Numbered from the stretch's first letter, positions 35,327-45,332 are shown. The stretch: 64,000 nucleotides of DNA from Opitutaceae bacterium (GCA_015075305.1 JABTUS010000008.1:186001-250000), one strand, 5' to 3'. Program-made: numbers and translations. Notes: a model not told the origin generated them from the sequence alone.

Positions 35327-35917
35327 ATGAGCACCGACTCATCTTCGAACCCCGTCGAAATTGAGGTCCCGGCCGGCGCAGGCTTCCTAGGAGAAGACCA
35401 GCGGTGGTTTGCTCAGAAAATTCTCCCTCACGCGGGCCAGCTGCGAGCGTACCTCCGGAACACGTTTCCCGGGGTTCGCGACGTCGATGACATCATGCAG
35501 GAGTCGTACCTGCGCGTCTGGCGGACGCGCGGCGACCAGTCGATACAATCACCAAAGGCATTCCTTTTCCGGGTCGCGCGCAACCTTGCGCTCGACATCC
35601 TGCGGCGCGGGCGGCGGTCGCCGGTGGAGACCAAGGAAACCCTTGCCGATCTGCCCGTGCTCGACCGCGCCCGCAATGGCGTGGAGCAACTGGGTGACAG
35701 CGAGCAACTGGGTCACCTGGCGGAGGCCGTTGCGAGCCTTTCACCGCGGAGCCGTGAACTGATCGTGCTCTGCCAGATTCAGGGCCTGACCCACCGGGAG
35801 GCCGCGCTTCGACTGGGACTCTCACTCAAGACGGTGGATGAGCACATCCTCCGCGGACTTCGACGCCTGGGCCAGGAACTGCGCAGGCGCGGCTTCAACG
35901 GTTTGAACGGATCATGA
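35327..35917 (+). CDS. ECF RNA polymerase sigma factor (FecI-like)
   Basis: The 196-residue protein has sigma region 2 (AYLRNTFPGVRDVDDIMQES, YLRVW, AFLFRVARNLALDILRR) and region 4 (LSPRSRELIVLCQIQGLTHR, EAALRLGLSLKTVDEHILRG), without regions 1 or 3. That is the ECF pattern, and the FecR gene overlapping its end by four bases (ATGA) identifies the FecI-like group. It should direct transcription of the adjacent receptor and fructan genes when the surface signal is received. Confidence 0.9.
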   Translation: MSTDSSSNPVEIEVPAGAGFLGEDQRWFAQKILPHAGQLRAYLRNTFPGVRDVDDIMQESYLRVWRTRGDQSIQSPKAFLFRVARNLALDILRRGRRSPVETKETLADLPVLDRARNGVEQLGDSEQLGHLAEAVASLSPRSRELIVLCQIQGLTHREAALRLGLSLKTVDEHILRGLRRLGQELRRRGFNGLNGS

Positions 35918-36807
35918 AAACACCGCATCGCAACGACACCCATTCCGATTCCGAGGCCGCCCGCGAGGCGCTCGCCTGGGCGGTCAGGCGGGGTGATGGC
36001 GAGTCATTGGTGGGCATGATCGACCGCAGCACGCGCCGGAGGCGCCGCCGCCGCACGGCGATTCTCGGCGCTGCGCTGTTGTTGCTCGTGGCGGCGGGAG
36101 CATTCACATGGCGCACGACACCGACCGGGCCTGCCTCTGCGCCGGCGGCCGCTTCGCCAGCTTCGATTGTTTCTCGCGGGCCAGGCGTCCGCGTGCTGGA
36201 GGACGGCACGCGCGTGGAATTCGCGGATGGCGCGCAGTTCCGCACGGAGTTCACGGGTGCTTTCAGGAAAGTAACGCTCGAGAAAGGGCTGGCTTTCTTC
36301 CAAGTCGTCCACGACACGTCGCGGCCGTTTGTCGTGAAGGCCGACGGCATCGACGTGCGCGCGGTGGGAACGGCGTTCGCCGTGGATGTGCGCTCGATCC
36401 GCGTCGACGTGATTGTCTCGGAAGGGCGCGTTGCGGTCGGGAACTCCAGGCTTCCGGATCGCTCCGGCGCTTCCGACATCATGGTTGGCGCCCGCGAGCG
36501 CGTGAGCATCGATCGCGCATCCGCGCAGGCTGGGTCCGTTCAGGAGCTTTCGAATGAATCGCTCGCATCCGAACTCGCCTGGCGCGTGCCGCTCCTTGAG
36601 TTCAGCGGCACACCGCTCGCGGATGCGATTCCGATGTTCAACGCCCATTCGCGCGTGCGATTGATCCTGTCTCCCGAACTGGGGGAACTGCAGATGAGCG
36701 GAGTGCTGCGGGCCGACAACACCGGCGCGCTGCTGCGGCTGCTTCACGATGAATTTGGCGTGGAGGCGATTCAACGCGCCGGGGACGAGCTGCTGCTTCG
36801 CCGCTAG
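35914..36807 (+). CDS. FecR-type anti-sigma/transmembrane sensor
   Basis: The 297-residue protein has a cytoplasmic N-terminal part (residues 1-47, ending in an Arg-rich RRRRRRR-like stretch), one transmembrane helix (ILGAALLLLVAAGAFTW), and a periplasmic FecR domain (VLEDGTRVEFADGAQFRTEF, ARERVSI). The C-terminal 70 residues (ADAIPMFNAHSRVRLILSPE) resemble the short STN-like domain that contacts the receptor. It overlaps the sigma gene by four bases and is followed by a receptor with a matching N-terminal signalling domain. It relays ligand binding from the outer membrane to the sigma factor. Confidence 0.9.
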   Translation: MKTPHRNDTHSDSEAAREALAWAVRRGDGESLVGMIDRSTRRRRRRRTAILGAALLLLVAAGAFTWRTTPTGPASAPAAASPASIVSRGPGVRVLEDGTRVEFADGAQFRTEFTGAFRKVTLEKGLAFFQVVHDTSRPFVVKADGIDVRAVGTAFAVDVRSIRVDVIVSEGRVAVGNSRLPDRSGASDIMVGARERVSIDRASAQAGSVQELSNESLASELAWRVPLLEFSGTPLADAIPMFNAHSRVRLILSPELGELQMSGVLRADNTGALLRLLHDEFGVEAIQRAGDELLLRR

Positions 36808-36930
36808 CCCGGCGATGTTTGTGGCAGGGATGGTGGCGCGGGATCGCCTGCCGGAGCAGAATTGGAGTCGATCGAAAAATTCCAATGCGTGTGTAGGTGC
36901 GATGACGTGCGTCGTCGTCTGACTCTCTGT

Positions 36931-39402
36931 ATGAAATCGCCCCAACTTCCGTTTCTTCGCACTTTGCGCGCCGTCCTGGTTTCCATAGCGGCGGCCGCCG
37001 TGTGCATCGCGCAGACCGGTGAGAAGAGCCGTTCTGAAAAATCATTCGACATTCCCGCCCAGCCCGCGGCGCGTGCGCTCAGGATCTTCGCCACGCAGGC
37101 GGGCGTCGAGGTCGTCTTCGGCACCTCTGCGACGAACTCCGTCCGATCGCGCGAGCTCAAGGGCTCCTATCAACCCAGTGAGGCGATCCGCCGCCTGCTG
37201 GATGGCACGGGGCTGAGCGCGGTTCAGGATGAAAAAACCGGAGCCTTCACGGTTTCACGGGACCCGGAGCCGCCGAAATCGGCACCGCGCGGCGCGGACC
37301 GGCCTGACCGCGTCGTTCCGGCGACGAGCCCCGCAAACGCCAGCAGCGCCAATGAGCGCGGCGAGGAAACGATCACGCTCACGGCCTTCGAGGTGACCTC
37401 GACGATGGGGAGGGGATACACGTCCAGCAATGCGGCGACGGGGTTCAAGACCAATGAGGTGCTCCTGAAGATTCCCCAGGCGGTGTCCGTGGTGACGCGC
37501 GATTTCATGGACGACATCGGATCGGTCCAGACGACGGACATCATGGCCTTCATAGGAGTCGGAAATTTTTTTCGCGGTGACTCCTTCTCGATACGCGGCA
37601 CCCGGATCGCGTACGCCCTCGTCGACGAGATGCCGGAGAACGGCTATGTCGACAATGTCTTTGTCGATTCCATCACCGTCATTCGCGGTCCCGCGGCCAC
37701 CCTTTACATGAACGCCTCGCTGGGTGGCCTCATCCTGAAGACCTCGAAGGCTCCGCTGCCCGTTGCCCGCCAATCGGCGCGATTCAAGGTTGACGACACC
37801 GGATTCTACCGGGGCGAGATCGACAGCACCGGCCCGATCGGCAGCCTCGGCGACGTCAAGTTCTATTACCGCCTGGTCGGCGCCTATCAGGGGGGCGACA
37901 GCTACTTCAAGAATTCGATCGACCACCGGAAGGCCATTCACCCGACACTGGATCTCGTCTGGAACAAGACCAAGGTGCGTTTTGCGCTTGAATACCAGGA
38001 TGTCCTCCTGACTCCCAACGCCAACAATATCGTGACGCCAACCGGGGAACTCTACACGGGAGCGGGCCGCGACGAGGCGTACTTCGCCCCCGGCACGATG
38101 CAGACCACTCTCCGGCGCAACATCAAGATGTTCGTTTTTCAGAAGCTAGCCGACGAATGGGACTTGAAGCTTTCAGCGAATCGTCTGGCTGTGCGAACAC
38201 TCGCGGGCATCGCCTTCCCCTCGGGTGGTGTGAACTGGCCGGCGCAGACAATGACGTTCACCGCCCGCCGCAACAACTCCATTGCGGATTACGACAGCAT
38301 CCTTCTCGACGTCAACGGCCGGTACAAGCTCGGCTCCTTTTCACAGCAGAGCACACTTGGCTTGAGCTACGACAGGGAGATAAGTGAAGGTCGTTTCTGG
38401 GGCTCGGCGGCATTCGGCAGGGTTACCGTTCCGATCAACAACCCCCAGATGGATCTGATGCATGTGCCGCGCGCGGAGGACTATGTCGCGCCAGCCAATC
38501 CTGGGGGCATAGGCACAACCTATCGCGGCAACGCCTACTTTCAACAGGTGATGGACCTCATCCCTGAGCGTCTGTCCCTCGTGGGAGGAGTGACCTATAG
38601 CAAGGTCAAGTCGAACAACGTTGCCAACAGCGTCACGCGGCCGCCGGCAACCACGACAGAGGGATCAGACATCATCCATCGGTACGGCATAACGTACAAC
38701 ATCACCAAGGATCTGATCGCGTATGCGATGGAATCGACGACCTTCGCTCCGCAGAGCAACCGCGACATCAATCTCAATGTGCTTCCCGTGGTTGTGGGGA
38801 CGGGTCGCGAGGTGGGTTTGAAGACCGCATTCTTCGAGGGGCGCCTGTCCTCGACGCTGGCGGTGTTTGACATGAAGCTCACCAACCAGTCCTTTTTCGC
38901 AGGTGTGCGGCCGGACGGCATCAGCTACTTCGCGCCAATTGGCACGACCTCTCAGAAGGGCTTCGATATGGATGTCACCTACTCGACCGGGAAAGGCACC
39001 CAGCTTATCGCCACGGCGTTCCGTGGAAAGGTGCGCGATCAGGCGAACAACCCCGTTCCAAATTCCACGCGGCAGACGATCAGCTTCTTCGGCAGGCACG
39101 CGTTTCAGGATGGACCGCTCCGCGGTTTCACCATCGGCGGCGGATATTCGCGCATCAGCGGGCGGACGGTCAGCACGTCGAACTACGTCACCGGCCTGAC
39201 TCCCCAGCCGCCGCTCATCTATCTGAAGCCCGGCAACAATGTCAGCGCATTCGTTGCGTATCAGTTCAACCGCAATCTTTCCGCCCGCGCCAACGTGGAG
39301 AACGTGCTCGACGAGGCGTATGCTTCGGGAGCCCAGACCGCCTATTTCGTCGACCCAAGCCCGCCACGCACCGTGTCGCTGACCGTTGACTACAGGTTCT
39401 GA
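36931..39402 (+). CDS. TonB-dependent transducer receptor with STN domain
   Basis: The 823-residue receptor has a signal peptide (FLRTLRAVLVSIAAAAVCIA) and then an STN signalling domain at residues 34-90 (SFDIPAQPAARALRIFATQA), which marks it as a FecA-type transducer. Plug motifs follow (IPQAVSVVTRDFMDDI, FSIRGTRIAYALVDEM, VIRGPAATLY) and then the barrel, ending VSLTVDYRF. It is 120 bases after fecR and 17 bases before the GH32 gene, so it likely imports the fructan breakdown products or oligosaccharides and reports them to FecR. The ATG at 36931 opens on the signal peptide. Confidence 0.9.
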   Translation: MKSPQLPFLRTLRAVLVSIAAAAVCIAQTGEKSRSEKSFDIPAQPAARALRIFATQAGVEVVFGTSATNSVRSRELKGSYQPSEAIRRLLDGTGLSAVQDEKTGAFTVSRDPEPPKSAPRGADRPDRVVPATSPANASSANERGEETITLTAFEVTSTMGRGYTSSNAATGFKTNEVLLKIPQAVSVVTRDFMDDIGSVQTTDIMAFIGVGNFFRGDSFSIRGTRIAYALVDEMPENGYVDNVFVDSITVIRGPAATLYMNASLGGLILKTSKAPLPVARQSARFKVDDTGFYRGEIDSTGPIGSLGDVKFYYRLVGAYQGGDSYFKNSIDHRKAIHPTLDLVWNKTKVRFALEYQDVLLTPNANNIVTPTGELYTGAGRDEAYFAPGTMQTTLRRNIKMFVFQKLADEWDLKLSANRLAVRTLAGIAFPSGGVNWPAQTMTFTARRNNSIADYDSILLDVNGRYKLGSFSQQSTLGLSYDREISEGRFWGSAAFGRVTVPINNPQMDLMHVPRAEDYVAPANPGGIGTTYRGNAYFQQVMDLIPERLSLVGGVTYSKVKSNNVANSVTRPPATTTEGSDIIHRYGITYNITKDLIAYAMESTTFAPQSNRDINLNVLPVVVGTGREVGLKTAFFEGRLSSTLAVFDMKLTNQSFFAGVRPDGISYFAPIGTTSQKGFDMDVTYSTGKGTQLIATAFRGKVRDQANNPVPNSTRQTISFFGRHAFQDGPLRGFTIGGGYSRISGRTVSTSNYVTGLTPQPPLIYLKPGNNVSAFVAYQFNRNLSARANVENVLDEAYASGAQTAYFVDPSPPRTVSLTVDYRF

Positions 39403-39419
39403 CGTCACATTCTGTGCGC

Positions 39420-41273
39420 ATGGATTCGCCGAAATTTGCCGCGACAGGGCGGTGTGCCGGCTCACGCTGGATCCATGTTGCGGCGATTCTTTCGGTTCTG
39501 GTCGGTTTTGGAGGGATCGCCTGCGTTGCACAGGAGTCGGGTGCGCCCGCGGATGCAAGGCCCTTGGAGCGCGGGACTGTCCTGCAGCACCGTTACCTCA
39601 ACATTCCCGTAAGAACAGATGCTCCCCGGCGGACAATCTCGCTGCTGGTTGACGGCGAGATCGTTCGGGCGTTTGAGGTGGAATTGGCGGACGGGCCGCC
39701 GGATTTCTGGGCCTTTCTGGAGATCGGCGAATGGAAAGGCCGCAGCGCCATCCTGCGCCTGGATCCCGCTGGCGTGCTTTCCTCACCGGAGGCACAGTCA
39801 GCATCCCGAAGCTGGCCGCTCACTTCGGACGCCCTCAACCAGGTGCGATTCTCGGACGAAATCGAGGAGAGCGCCTCGCTCTACCGAGAGCCGTGGCGCC
39901 CGCAGTTTCACTTCACCACCAAACGAGGCTGGCTGAACGATCCGAACGGACCGATTTACGCGTACGGCGAGTATCATCTCTTCTACCAGCTGCAGCCGTA
40001 CAGCCTGAAATCGTTCAACGGCGACAAAGCCTGGGGCCACGCGGTCAGCCGCGACTTCGTGCACTGGACTGAGCTGCCCGTCGCCCTTCATCCCGATCGA
40101 ACGGGCGGCGTCTGGTCGGGTTCGTCGGTGATCGACACGAAGAACCTGCTGGGACTGCAGACGGGCCCGGAGCCGCCGATGCTGCTTTTCTACACGGCCA
40201 CGGGACGGTCCGCCATGAATCCCAAGGCGCCCGCACCGACGGATTTTGTGCAGGCAATTGCCTTCAGCAACGATCGCGGGCTCACCTGGACGCGCTATGC
40301 GCACAATCCGATTCTGGCCAACGTCTCGCCGCAGAACCGGGATCCGCAGGTGTTCTGGCACGAGCCGTCCCGAAGGTGGGTCATGCTGTTGTATGTTGGC
40401 ACTCCCTATTCCAACCCCGGCAACCACTACCAGGCGCGCATCTTCACGTCGGACAATCTCCGCGACTGGACCTATCGGAGCGCCATCGACGGGCTTTTCG
40501 ACTGTCCGGCATTGTTTGAGGTGCCGATCGAGGGCAGTCCGTCCGAAACGCGCTGGATCGCCCACAGCGCCAGCATGAAATATCGCGTGGGCCGTTTTGA
40601 CGGGGAGACGTTCGTCCCGGAGACCGACTTCATCGCCTCGCATCAAGGCCGGGTGGGAGAATCGGCGTATGCGCCTCTGATTTTTCGAAACACGAACCAG
40701 AGCCGCCCGGTTCAGATCGGATGGCTGGCCGATCTGAGGTTCAGCGGCAGCCGCCAGGCCATGACATTTCCGTGCGAGCTTGTGCTGCGCCGAACATCCG
40801 AGGGTCTGCGCCTCCGATGGAGTCCCGTTGCCGCTCTCGAGAATCTTCACGGCGCAAGGTCGGGCTGGCGTGGCGTGCGTCTGGACCCGGCGCGCGTATC
40901 GCCGATCCGGACGCGGGGGCGCTACCTCGACCTGCAGGCGCAGCTTCGGCTGGATTCCGATGCGGAATGCGAAATTTCGGTGCGCGGGCGATCGCTCACC
41001 GTGCATGCGGCGTCGCAACAAATCACGTTCGGCGACTATTCGCTGCCGATCGCGATGAAAGATGGACGCGTGCAATTGAGACTGCTGGTGGACGAGACTT
41101 CGTGGGAGATATTCGCTGAAGATGGACTCGTCTACCTGCCGTTGGTAGTAGCGATGGCTCCTCTGGACCAGAACGTGTCGGTGACTGCGCGAGGCGGCGC
41201 AGTTCAGGTGGATTCGTTGGACGTTTTCGAGGTCAAGTCGATCTGGCCGACTGCAAAAGGCGCAGCTCGATGA
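39420..41273 (+). CDS. GH32 fructan hydrolase (levanase/inulinase-like)
   Basis: The 617-residue exported enzyme has a signal peptide or membrane anchor (residues 17-40, IHVAAILSVLVGFGGIACVA), a DUF4980-like beta domain (about residues 50-130), the five-bladed GH32 propeller and a C-terminal beta-sandwich. Catalytic landmarks are WLNDPNG near residue 172 (nucleophile Asp), NRDPQVFWHE (transition-state stabilising Asp) and FDCPALFEVP, where DCP stands in place of the usual ECP acid/base motif. It should cleave beta-fructosidic bonds in levan, inulin or sucrose. ATG 39420 was preferred to an upstream GTG. The next gene overlaps by four bases. Confidence 0.9.
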   Translation: MDSPKFAATGRCAGSRWIHVAAILSVLVGFGGIACVAQESGAPADARPLERGTVLQHRYLNIPVRTDAPRRTISLLVDGEIVRAFEVELADGPPDFWAFLEIGEWKGRSAILRLDPAGVLSSPEAQSASRSWPLTSDALNQVRFSDEIEESASLYREPWRPQFHFTTKRGWLNDPNGPIYAYGEYHLFYQLQPYSLKSFNGDKAWGHAVSRDFVHWTELPVALHPDRTGGVWSGSSVIDTKNLLGLQTGPEPPMLLFYTATGRSAMNPKAPAPTDFVQAIAFSNDRGLTWTRYAHNPILANVSPQNRDPQVFWHEPSRRWVMLLYVGTPYSNPGNHYQARIFTSDNLRDWTYRSAIDGLFDCPALFEVPIEGSPSETRWIAHSASMKYRVGRFDGETFVPETDFIASHQGRVGESAYAPLIFRNTNQSRPVQIGWLADLRFSGSRQAMTFPCELVLRRTSEGLRLRWSPVAALENLHGARSGWRGVRLDPARVSPIRTRGRYLDLQAQLRLDSDAECEISVRGRSLTVHAASQQITFGDYSLPIAMKDGRVQLRLLVDETSWEIFAEDGLVYLPLVVAMAPLDQNVSVTARGGAVQVDSLDVFEVKSIWPTAKGAAR

Positions 41274-43924
41274 AATCGTGGTTCATGTTCGAGTCGATCT
41301 CGACAGCGGCAATTCGCGGTGCCGGCTTTCGACGGTTCCATGCCGCCATACTGGCAGTGTGCCTCGCCGGCATTTGCCGGGCATCGAGCCCCGACCCGGA
41401 GGTGCTGGTGGATGATCCTCGTGTGCGAGTGACATTCAGCCCGCCGAGCGAGATCATCCATGATGGGCTCCAACCTTTTCTCACGATCACAAGGACGGGG
41501 GCGCTCATCGTGCAGTCGCAGCTGTCCGCAAAATCCTTCCCGAGCTCGCGCATGGCCTATCACAGCCTGCTGGCTACATCAATTTCCCGGGATGGAGGCG
41601 CCACCTGGCAGAGCATCCCGTTGAAACCGGGTGACAACGGCCTGAACATGGAGGGAGGCGCCGTGCAACTGCGCGACGGTACAATCCTGGCGCTGGACAC
41701 GTTTGTGACGCCTGGACCGCGGGCGGGCACCGGCGTCGGCCAGCTCTATGTTTCCCATGATGACTGGCGGACGCTCGAAGGACCCATTGAAGTTTCTTTC
41801 GATCTGCCGGGAATAGATTACAGCAGGTCATCCGATGACAGCGGAAAAGTTCACGCTGCGGCGCGCTTGCACCGCCGCATCCTGGAGCTTCCCAACGGGG
41901 ACCTCCTCACCACACTTTACGGCTGGTTCGATGGCGATGACGAACCTGCCGCTTACATGCCGACCATGAAGCGGTCGAGAGTCGTGCTGCTGAGGTCGAG
42001 GGATCGCGGGCGACATTGGACACTGGCGTCCACCATCGCCTCGGGCCGGAAGGTCGGCACCGAAGGCTACAATGAGCCTGTTATCGCAAGGATCAGCAGC
42101 GGTCCGAACAGCGGCCGCCTGATCTGTCAGATGCGAACCGGGCGTGAGCAGCGGGAGGCGGTGTCGGACGATGACGGTCGCAGTTGGAGCGAGCCGCGCA
42201 CGCGGGTCTATGCGGATCTTGATGTCTATCGCACCGAAAAATGGAGGGACATGTTTTTGGGGGTCAAGGACAGGAGCGGTCGCGAAATCGTGGGCAATCC
42301 GGTGGAGATGATTGGCGCGGTGGTGGATCCTGACTTGATCGAATTGCGCAGCGGGCTGCTGGTGGCGTCGTTTGGAGTTCGCGTGCCACCGCGCGCGTGC
42401 TGGCCGAGGGCGGAGCATCCCTGGAACGGAAACTATCTGGCCGTCAGCCTGGATCACGGGGAGACCTGGAGCCACGTCGTTCGGATGACCAGCGGAATTC
42501 TGACGACACAATACACGGCGATCGGCGAAATGCCCGGAGAGAACCAGATTTATTTTGCGTACGATCTTGGTGACTGGAACAGCGGTCGCGGGCGATCCAC
42601 ATTTGGACGACGGCTCACCATCCACATCCACGGATCGGTGGCCGGGCCGCCCCCCGGCACGCCGCTCGCGGTCAAGGCGGCGGCGGGAAATGCCTTTGAT
42701 ACGCTGATGCATCAGCTCGTTGCGTCGAGCGATCTAGGGACCAACTATGTACTGGATTCACTCAAGGGACGCGCGCGCCGGGAAGTGCCGCTTCAAATCC
42801 AGACGGTCCTTTCAGATCCGTCCCATTGCGGGCCGCGCGAACACGGGTGGGCTGTCGACGGCGGAAATGTCGATGCCTATACGCACGCGACGGCGCGCCG
42901 GATTCCGGTGCCGGGTAATCGCTCGGTTCTGGCCAAGCTGAGTTTTCGAAGCACACAGGAAGGGGTTTTGGCGGGAGAACACGGGCTTGTGGAATTGCGT
43001 CTGTGTCGGGGGACAACCTCTGAAAACCTGCCCCTCCGCATTCGCATTGAGAACGGCGCATTCTACATCCTGGGACTGAATGGCGAGGAGGTTCTGGCCG
43101 GCAGCCGGCTGATGCCGGTGTTCACCATGCAGAAAGGCGCCGCCTACACCGTGAAGGTGCTCCTTTTCGAAAAGGGAATATACGCGCGTTTGAGCGGCGG
43201 GGACATTCCAGGACTCGGTCTGGATCTCGTCATCCCGGATCGCTACCGTTTCATTCCCGGCTTGCCGGGATTCGGGCTGGCGGCGAATCCCCGCGCTGAG
43301 GGCGGGGATCTGGCGGTTTTTGACTGGTCCGTTTCGCCGGTCGGTCCTTCAGGCCCGTGCCTCCTCGCGGCGATCGGTGATTCGATCACGGCAGGCTTGG
43401 ATCGCGATCCCGAGGCGGAGAGCTACGTCTACCTCGTCACCCGTGCGCTGGGTCAGACACGGGTGCTGAACGTGGGCAGCGGGGGATCGACGACGACGCT
43501 GGATGCGGCGCGTTTTCCGTACGAGGTGGCTCCGTTCAAGCCGTCTCTCGTGTGGATTGAAGGGGGCACCAACGACATCGCCGCAGGTCTGTCGGCCGAA
43601 AGGATATTCTCCAATCTTGAGCGGGAGGCGGCCCTGATTGACTGGGGAGGGCAGGCTGTGTTCTCGACCGTGCCCCCACGCACGCTTCCGAACGAGGCGC
43701 AATACGTCGAACTTGAACGTCTCAACGAGCTGATCCGCTCGAGCGGCAGACCCTTCGTCGATCGGCACCGCATTGTCTGCGATCCCTCGAACCCCAGGCA
43801 GATTGCCCCCGCATACCGCATGCCTGATGGCATTCATCTGACGCCGGCCGCCGCCGTACTCATCGCCGATTCGGCGACTCGCATCATGCGCGCAGCCCTC
43901 GAATCCGGACCCGCTGCGCGATAA
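41270..43924 (+). CDS. Exported two-domain enzyme: sialidase-fold propeller plus SGNH hydrolase
   Basis: The 884-residue protein has a signal peptide near residues 20-38 (FHAAILAVCLAGICRASS), then a six-bladed sialidase/BNR-like propeller at about residues 40-460 with repeated Asp-box-like turns (SRDGGATWQSI, SRDRGRHWTLA, SDDDGRSWSEP, SLDHGETWSHV). A beta-sandwich linker follows, and a C-terminal SGNH/GDSL hydrolase at residues 690-884 shows GDSITAG, GGTNDIA and DGIHLTP, covering the Ser, Gly-Asn and Asp-His blocks. It overlaps the GH32 gene (ATGA), so it belongs to the same locus. It could de-esterify and trim a substituted polysaccharide. Sialic-acid specificity is not implied; the function of the propeller is open. 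Confidence 0.82.
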   Translation: MKSWFMFESISTAAIRGAGFRRFHAAILAVCLAGICRASSPDPEVLVDDPRVRVTFSPPSEIIHDGLQPFLTITRTGALIVQSQLSAKSFPSSRMAYHSLLATSISRDGGATWQSIPLKPGDNGLNMEGGAVQLRDGTILALDTFVTPGPRAGTGVGQLYVSHDDWRTLEGPIEVSFDLPGIDYSRSSDDSGKVHAAARLHRRILELPNGDLLTTLYGWFDGDDEPAAYMPTMKRSRVVLLRSRDRGRHWTLASTIASGRKVGTEGYNEPVIARISSGPNSGRLICQMRTGREQREAVSDDDGRSWSEPRTRVYADLDVYRTEKWRDMFLGVKDRSGREIVGNPVEMIGAVVDPDLIELRSGLLVASFGVRVPPRACWPRAEHPWNGNYLAVSLDHGETWSHVVRMTSGILTTQYTAIGEMPGENQIYFAYDLGDWNSGRGRSTFGRRLTIHIHGSVAGPPPGTPLAVKAAAGNAFDTLMHQLVASSDLGTNYVLDSLKGRARREVPLQIQTVLSDPSHCGPREHGWAVDGGNVDAYTHATARRIPVPGNRSVLAKLSFRSTQEGVLAGEHGLVELRLCRGTTSENLPLRIRIENGAFYILGLNGEEVLAGSRLMPVFTMQKGAAYTVKVLLFEKGIYARLSGGDIPGLGLDLVIPDRYRFIPGLPGFGLAANPRAEGGDLAVFDWSVSPVGPSGPCLLAAIGDSITAGLDRDPEAESYVYLVTRALGQTRVLNVGSGGSTTTLDAARFPYEVAPFKPSLVWIEGGTNDIAAGLSAERIFSNLEREAALIDWGGQAVFSTVPPRTLPNEAQYVELERLNELIRSSGRPFVDRHRIVCDPSNPRQIAPAYRMPDGIHLTPAAAVLIADSATRIMRAALESGPAAR

Positions 43925-43949
43925 GGAATTTCTCACGCCGAACGATCCC

Positions 43950-45332
43950 ATGTTTCATCAAACTAATCCCAAGGACAATCCAGCGGCATACGCCGATTCG
44001 TCCGAAAAGTTGACCGCACCTCTGGTTGTGGCGGTAATGGCTGGCGCCCTCGGAGGACTCCTCTTCGGGTTCGACACAGCTGTCATATCCGGAGCCCAGA
44101 CTGACCTCGTTGCACTCTTCAAGCTCACCGCTTTTGAGCAGGGCTTCATGACAGCGTCGGCCTTGATTGGTGCAGTCATCGGATCGCTGGCTGCTGCGAA
44201 GCCCGGCGATCTGTGGGGGCGCCGCGAGTCGCTCAAGGTTGCCGCCGCATTCTATCTTATCTGCGCCATCGGCTGTGCCATGGCTGAGTCGCTGTGGATG
44301 CTGGTTTTGTGCCGGACACTCGGAGGTATCGCAGTCGGTGCATCGTCCGTTCTCACTCCCTTGTATCTGGCGGAGATTTCACCAACGCGCTGGCGCGGGC
44401 GGCTCGTCGCCTGCTTTCAGGTTAACATCGTTGTGGGAGTCCTTGTCGCGTACCTTTCGAATTTCGCAATCGGCCGCATGGGCCTTGAGGCCGCTGAATG
44501 GCGCTGGAAGCTCGGCGCACAGGCATTCCCCTCGCTGCTCTTCTTTGTCATGCTTTTCGTCATCCCCGAAAGCCCCCGCTGGCTGGTTCTGAGGAGGAGG
44601 ACGCAGGAGGCGGCTGCCGCGCTGAAGCGCCTGGGAATCTCGCAGATTCAGGCGAGGATCGAATCGTTCGCCAATTCGATTGGCAGTGAAACATCCTCGG
44701 CCCCGCTCTTCACCAGAAAGCTCAGAAAGCCCGTCATTCTCGCGATCCTGATCGCAGCGTTCAATCAGCTCGGCGGCATCAATGCCCTTTGGTACTATGC
44801 CGATGCGATCTTCGCGGCGGCCGGATTCGGGCGGGATTCGAGTGCCAAGCAGGCCGCCATCCTCGGCGTGGTCAATCTGCTCTCAACCCTCTTTGGCATG
44901 GCCGTGATCGATCGGGTGGGGCGGCGGCCGCTCCTGCTTTGGGGAGCGCTCGGATGCGGACTGAGCCTCGCGGGCGCGTCCTGGATCATCGGCAGCGGCC
45001 AGCATGCCGGATGGCTCGTCGGATTCTTCGGCCTCTTTGTCATCTGTCATGCCTTCGGGCAGGGTGCGGTCATCTGGGTTTTCATCAGCGAGATATTTCC
45101 GACAGCGGTCCGCGGCAAGGGCCAGACCCTGGGCAGTTTCGTCCATTGGTTCATGGCCATGCTGATATCGTGGCTCTTCCCGCTTTTTGCAAAAGAAGCG
45201 GGCCAGCCCGGTGCGGGCTTGCCGTTTGCCTTTTTTGCCGGGGCGATGGTCGTGCAGATTGTCGTGATCGCCAAATATTTTCCGGAGACCAAGCAGATCG
45301 CCCTGGAAGACATGAGCGCAGCGCTCCGTTGA
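43950..45332 (+). CDS. Sugar-porter family MFS transporter
   Basis: The 460-residue membrane protein has 12 predicted helices and sugar-porter signatures: GGLLFGFDTAVISGAQ in helix 1, GDLWGRRESL between helices 2 and 3, PESPRWL after helix 6, FNQLGGINALWYYA in helix 7, DRVGRRPLLLWG and the C-terminal FPETKQ. Family members are proton symporters or facilitators for hexoses or pentoses. Only 25 bases separate it from the sialidase/SGNH gene, so it is probably the inner-membrane importer of fructose or glucose released by the GH32 enzyme. Confidence 0.9.
   Translation: MFHQTNPKDNPAAYADSSEKLTAPLVVAVMAGALGGLLFGFDTAVISGAQTDLVALFKLTAFEQGFMTASALIGAVIGSLAAAKPGDLWGRRESLKVAAAFYLICAIGCAMAESLWMLVLCRTLGGIAVGASSVLTPLYLAEISPTRWRGRLVACFQVNIVVGVLVAYLSNFAIGRMGLEAAEWRWKLGAQAFPSLLFFVMLFVIPESPRWLVLRRRTQEAAAALKRLGISQIQARIESFANSIGSETSSAPLFTRKLRKPVILAILIAAFNQLGGINALWYYADAIFAAAGFGRDSSAKQAAILGVVNLLSTLFGMAVIDRVGRRPLLLWGALGCGLSLAGASWIIGSGQHAGWLVGFFGLFVICHAFGQGAVIWVFISEIFPTAVRGKGQTLGSFVHWFMAMLISWLFPLFAKEAGQPGAGLPFAFFAGAMVVQIVVIAKYFPETKQIALEDMSAALR

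Noticed and set aside
39798-41075. 425-aa open frame on the minus strand
   Set aside because: Antisense to the GH32 gene; no motifs seen.
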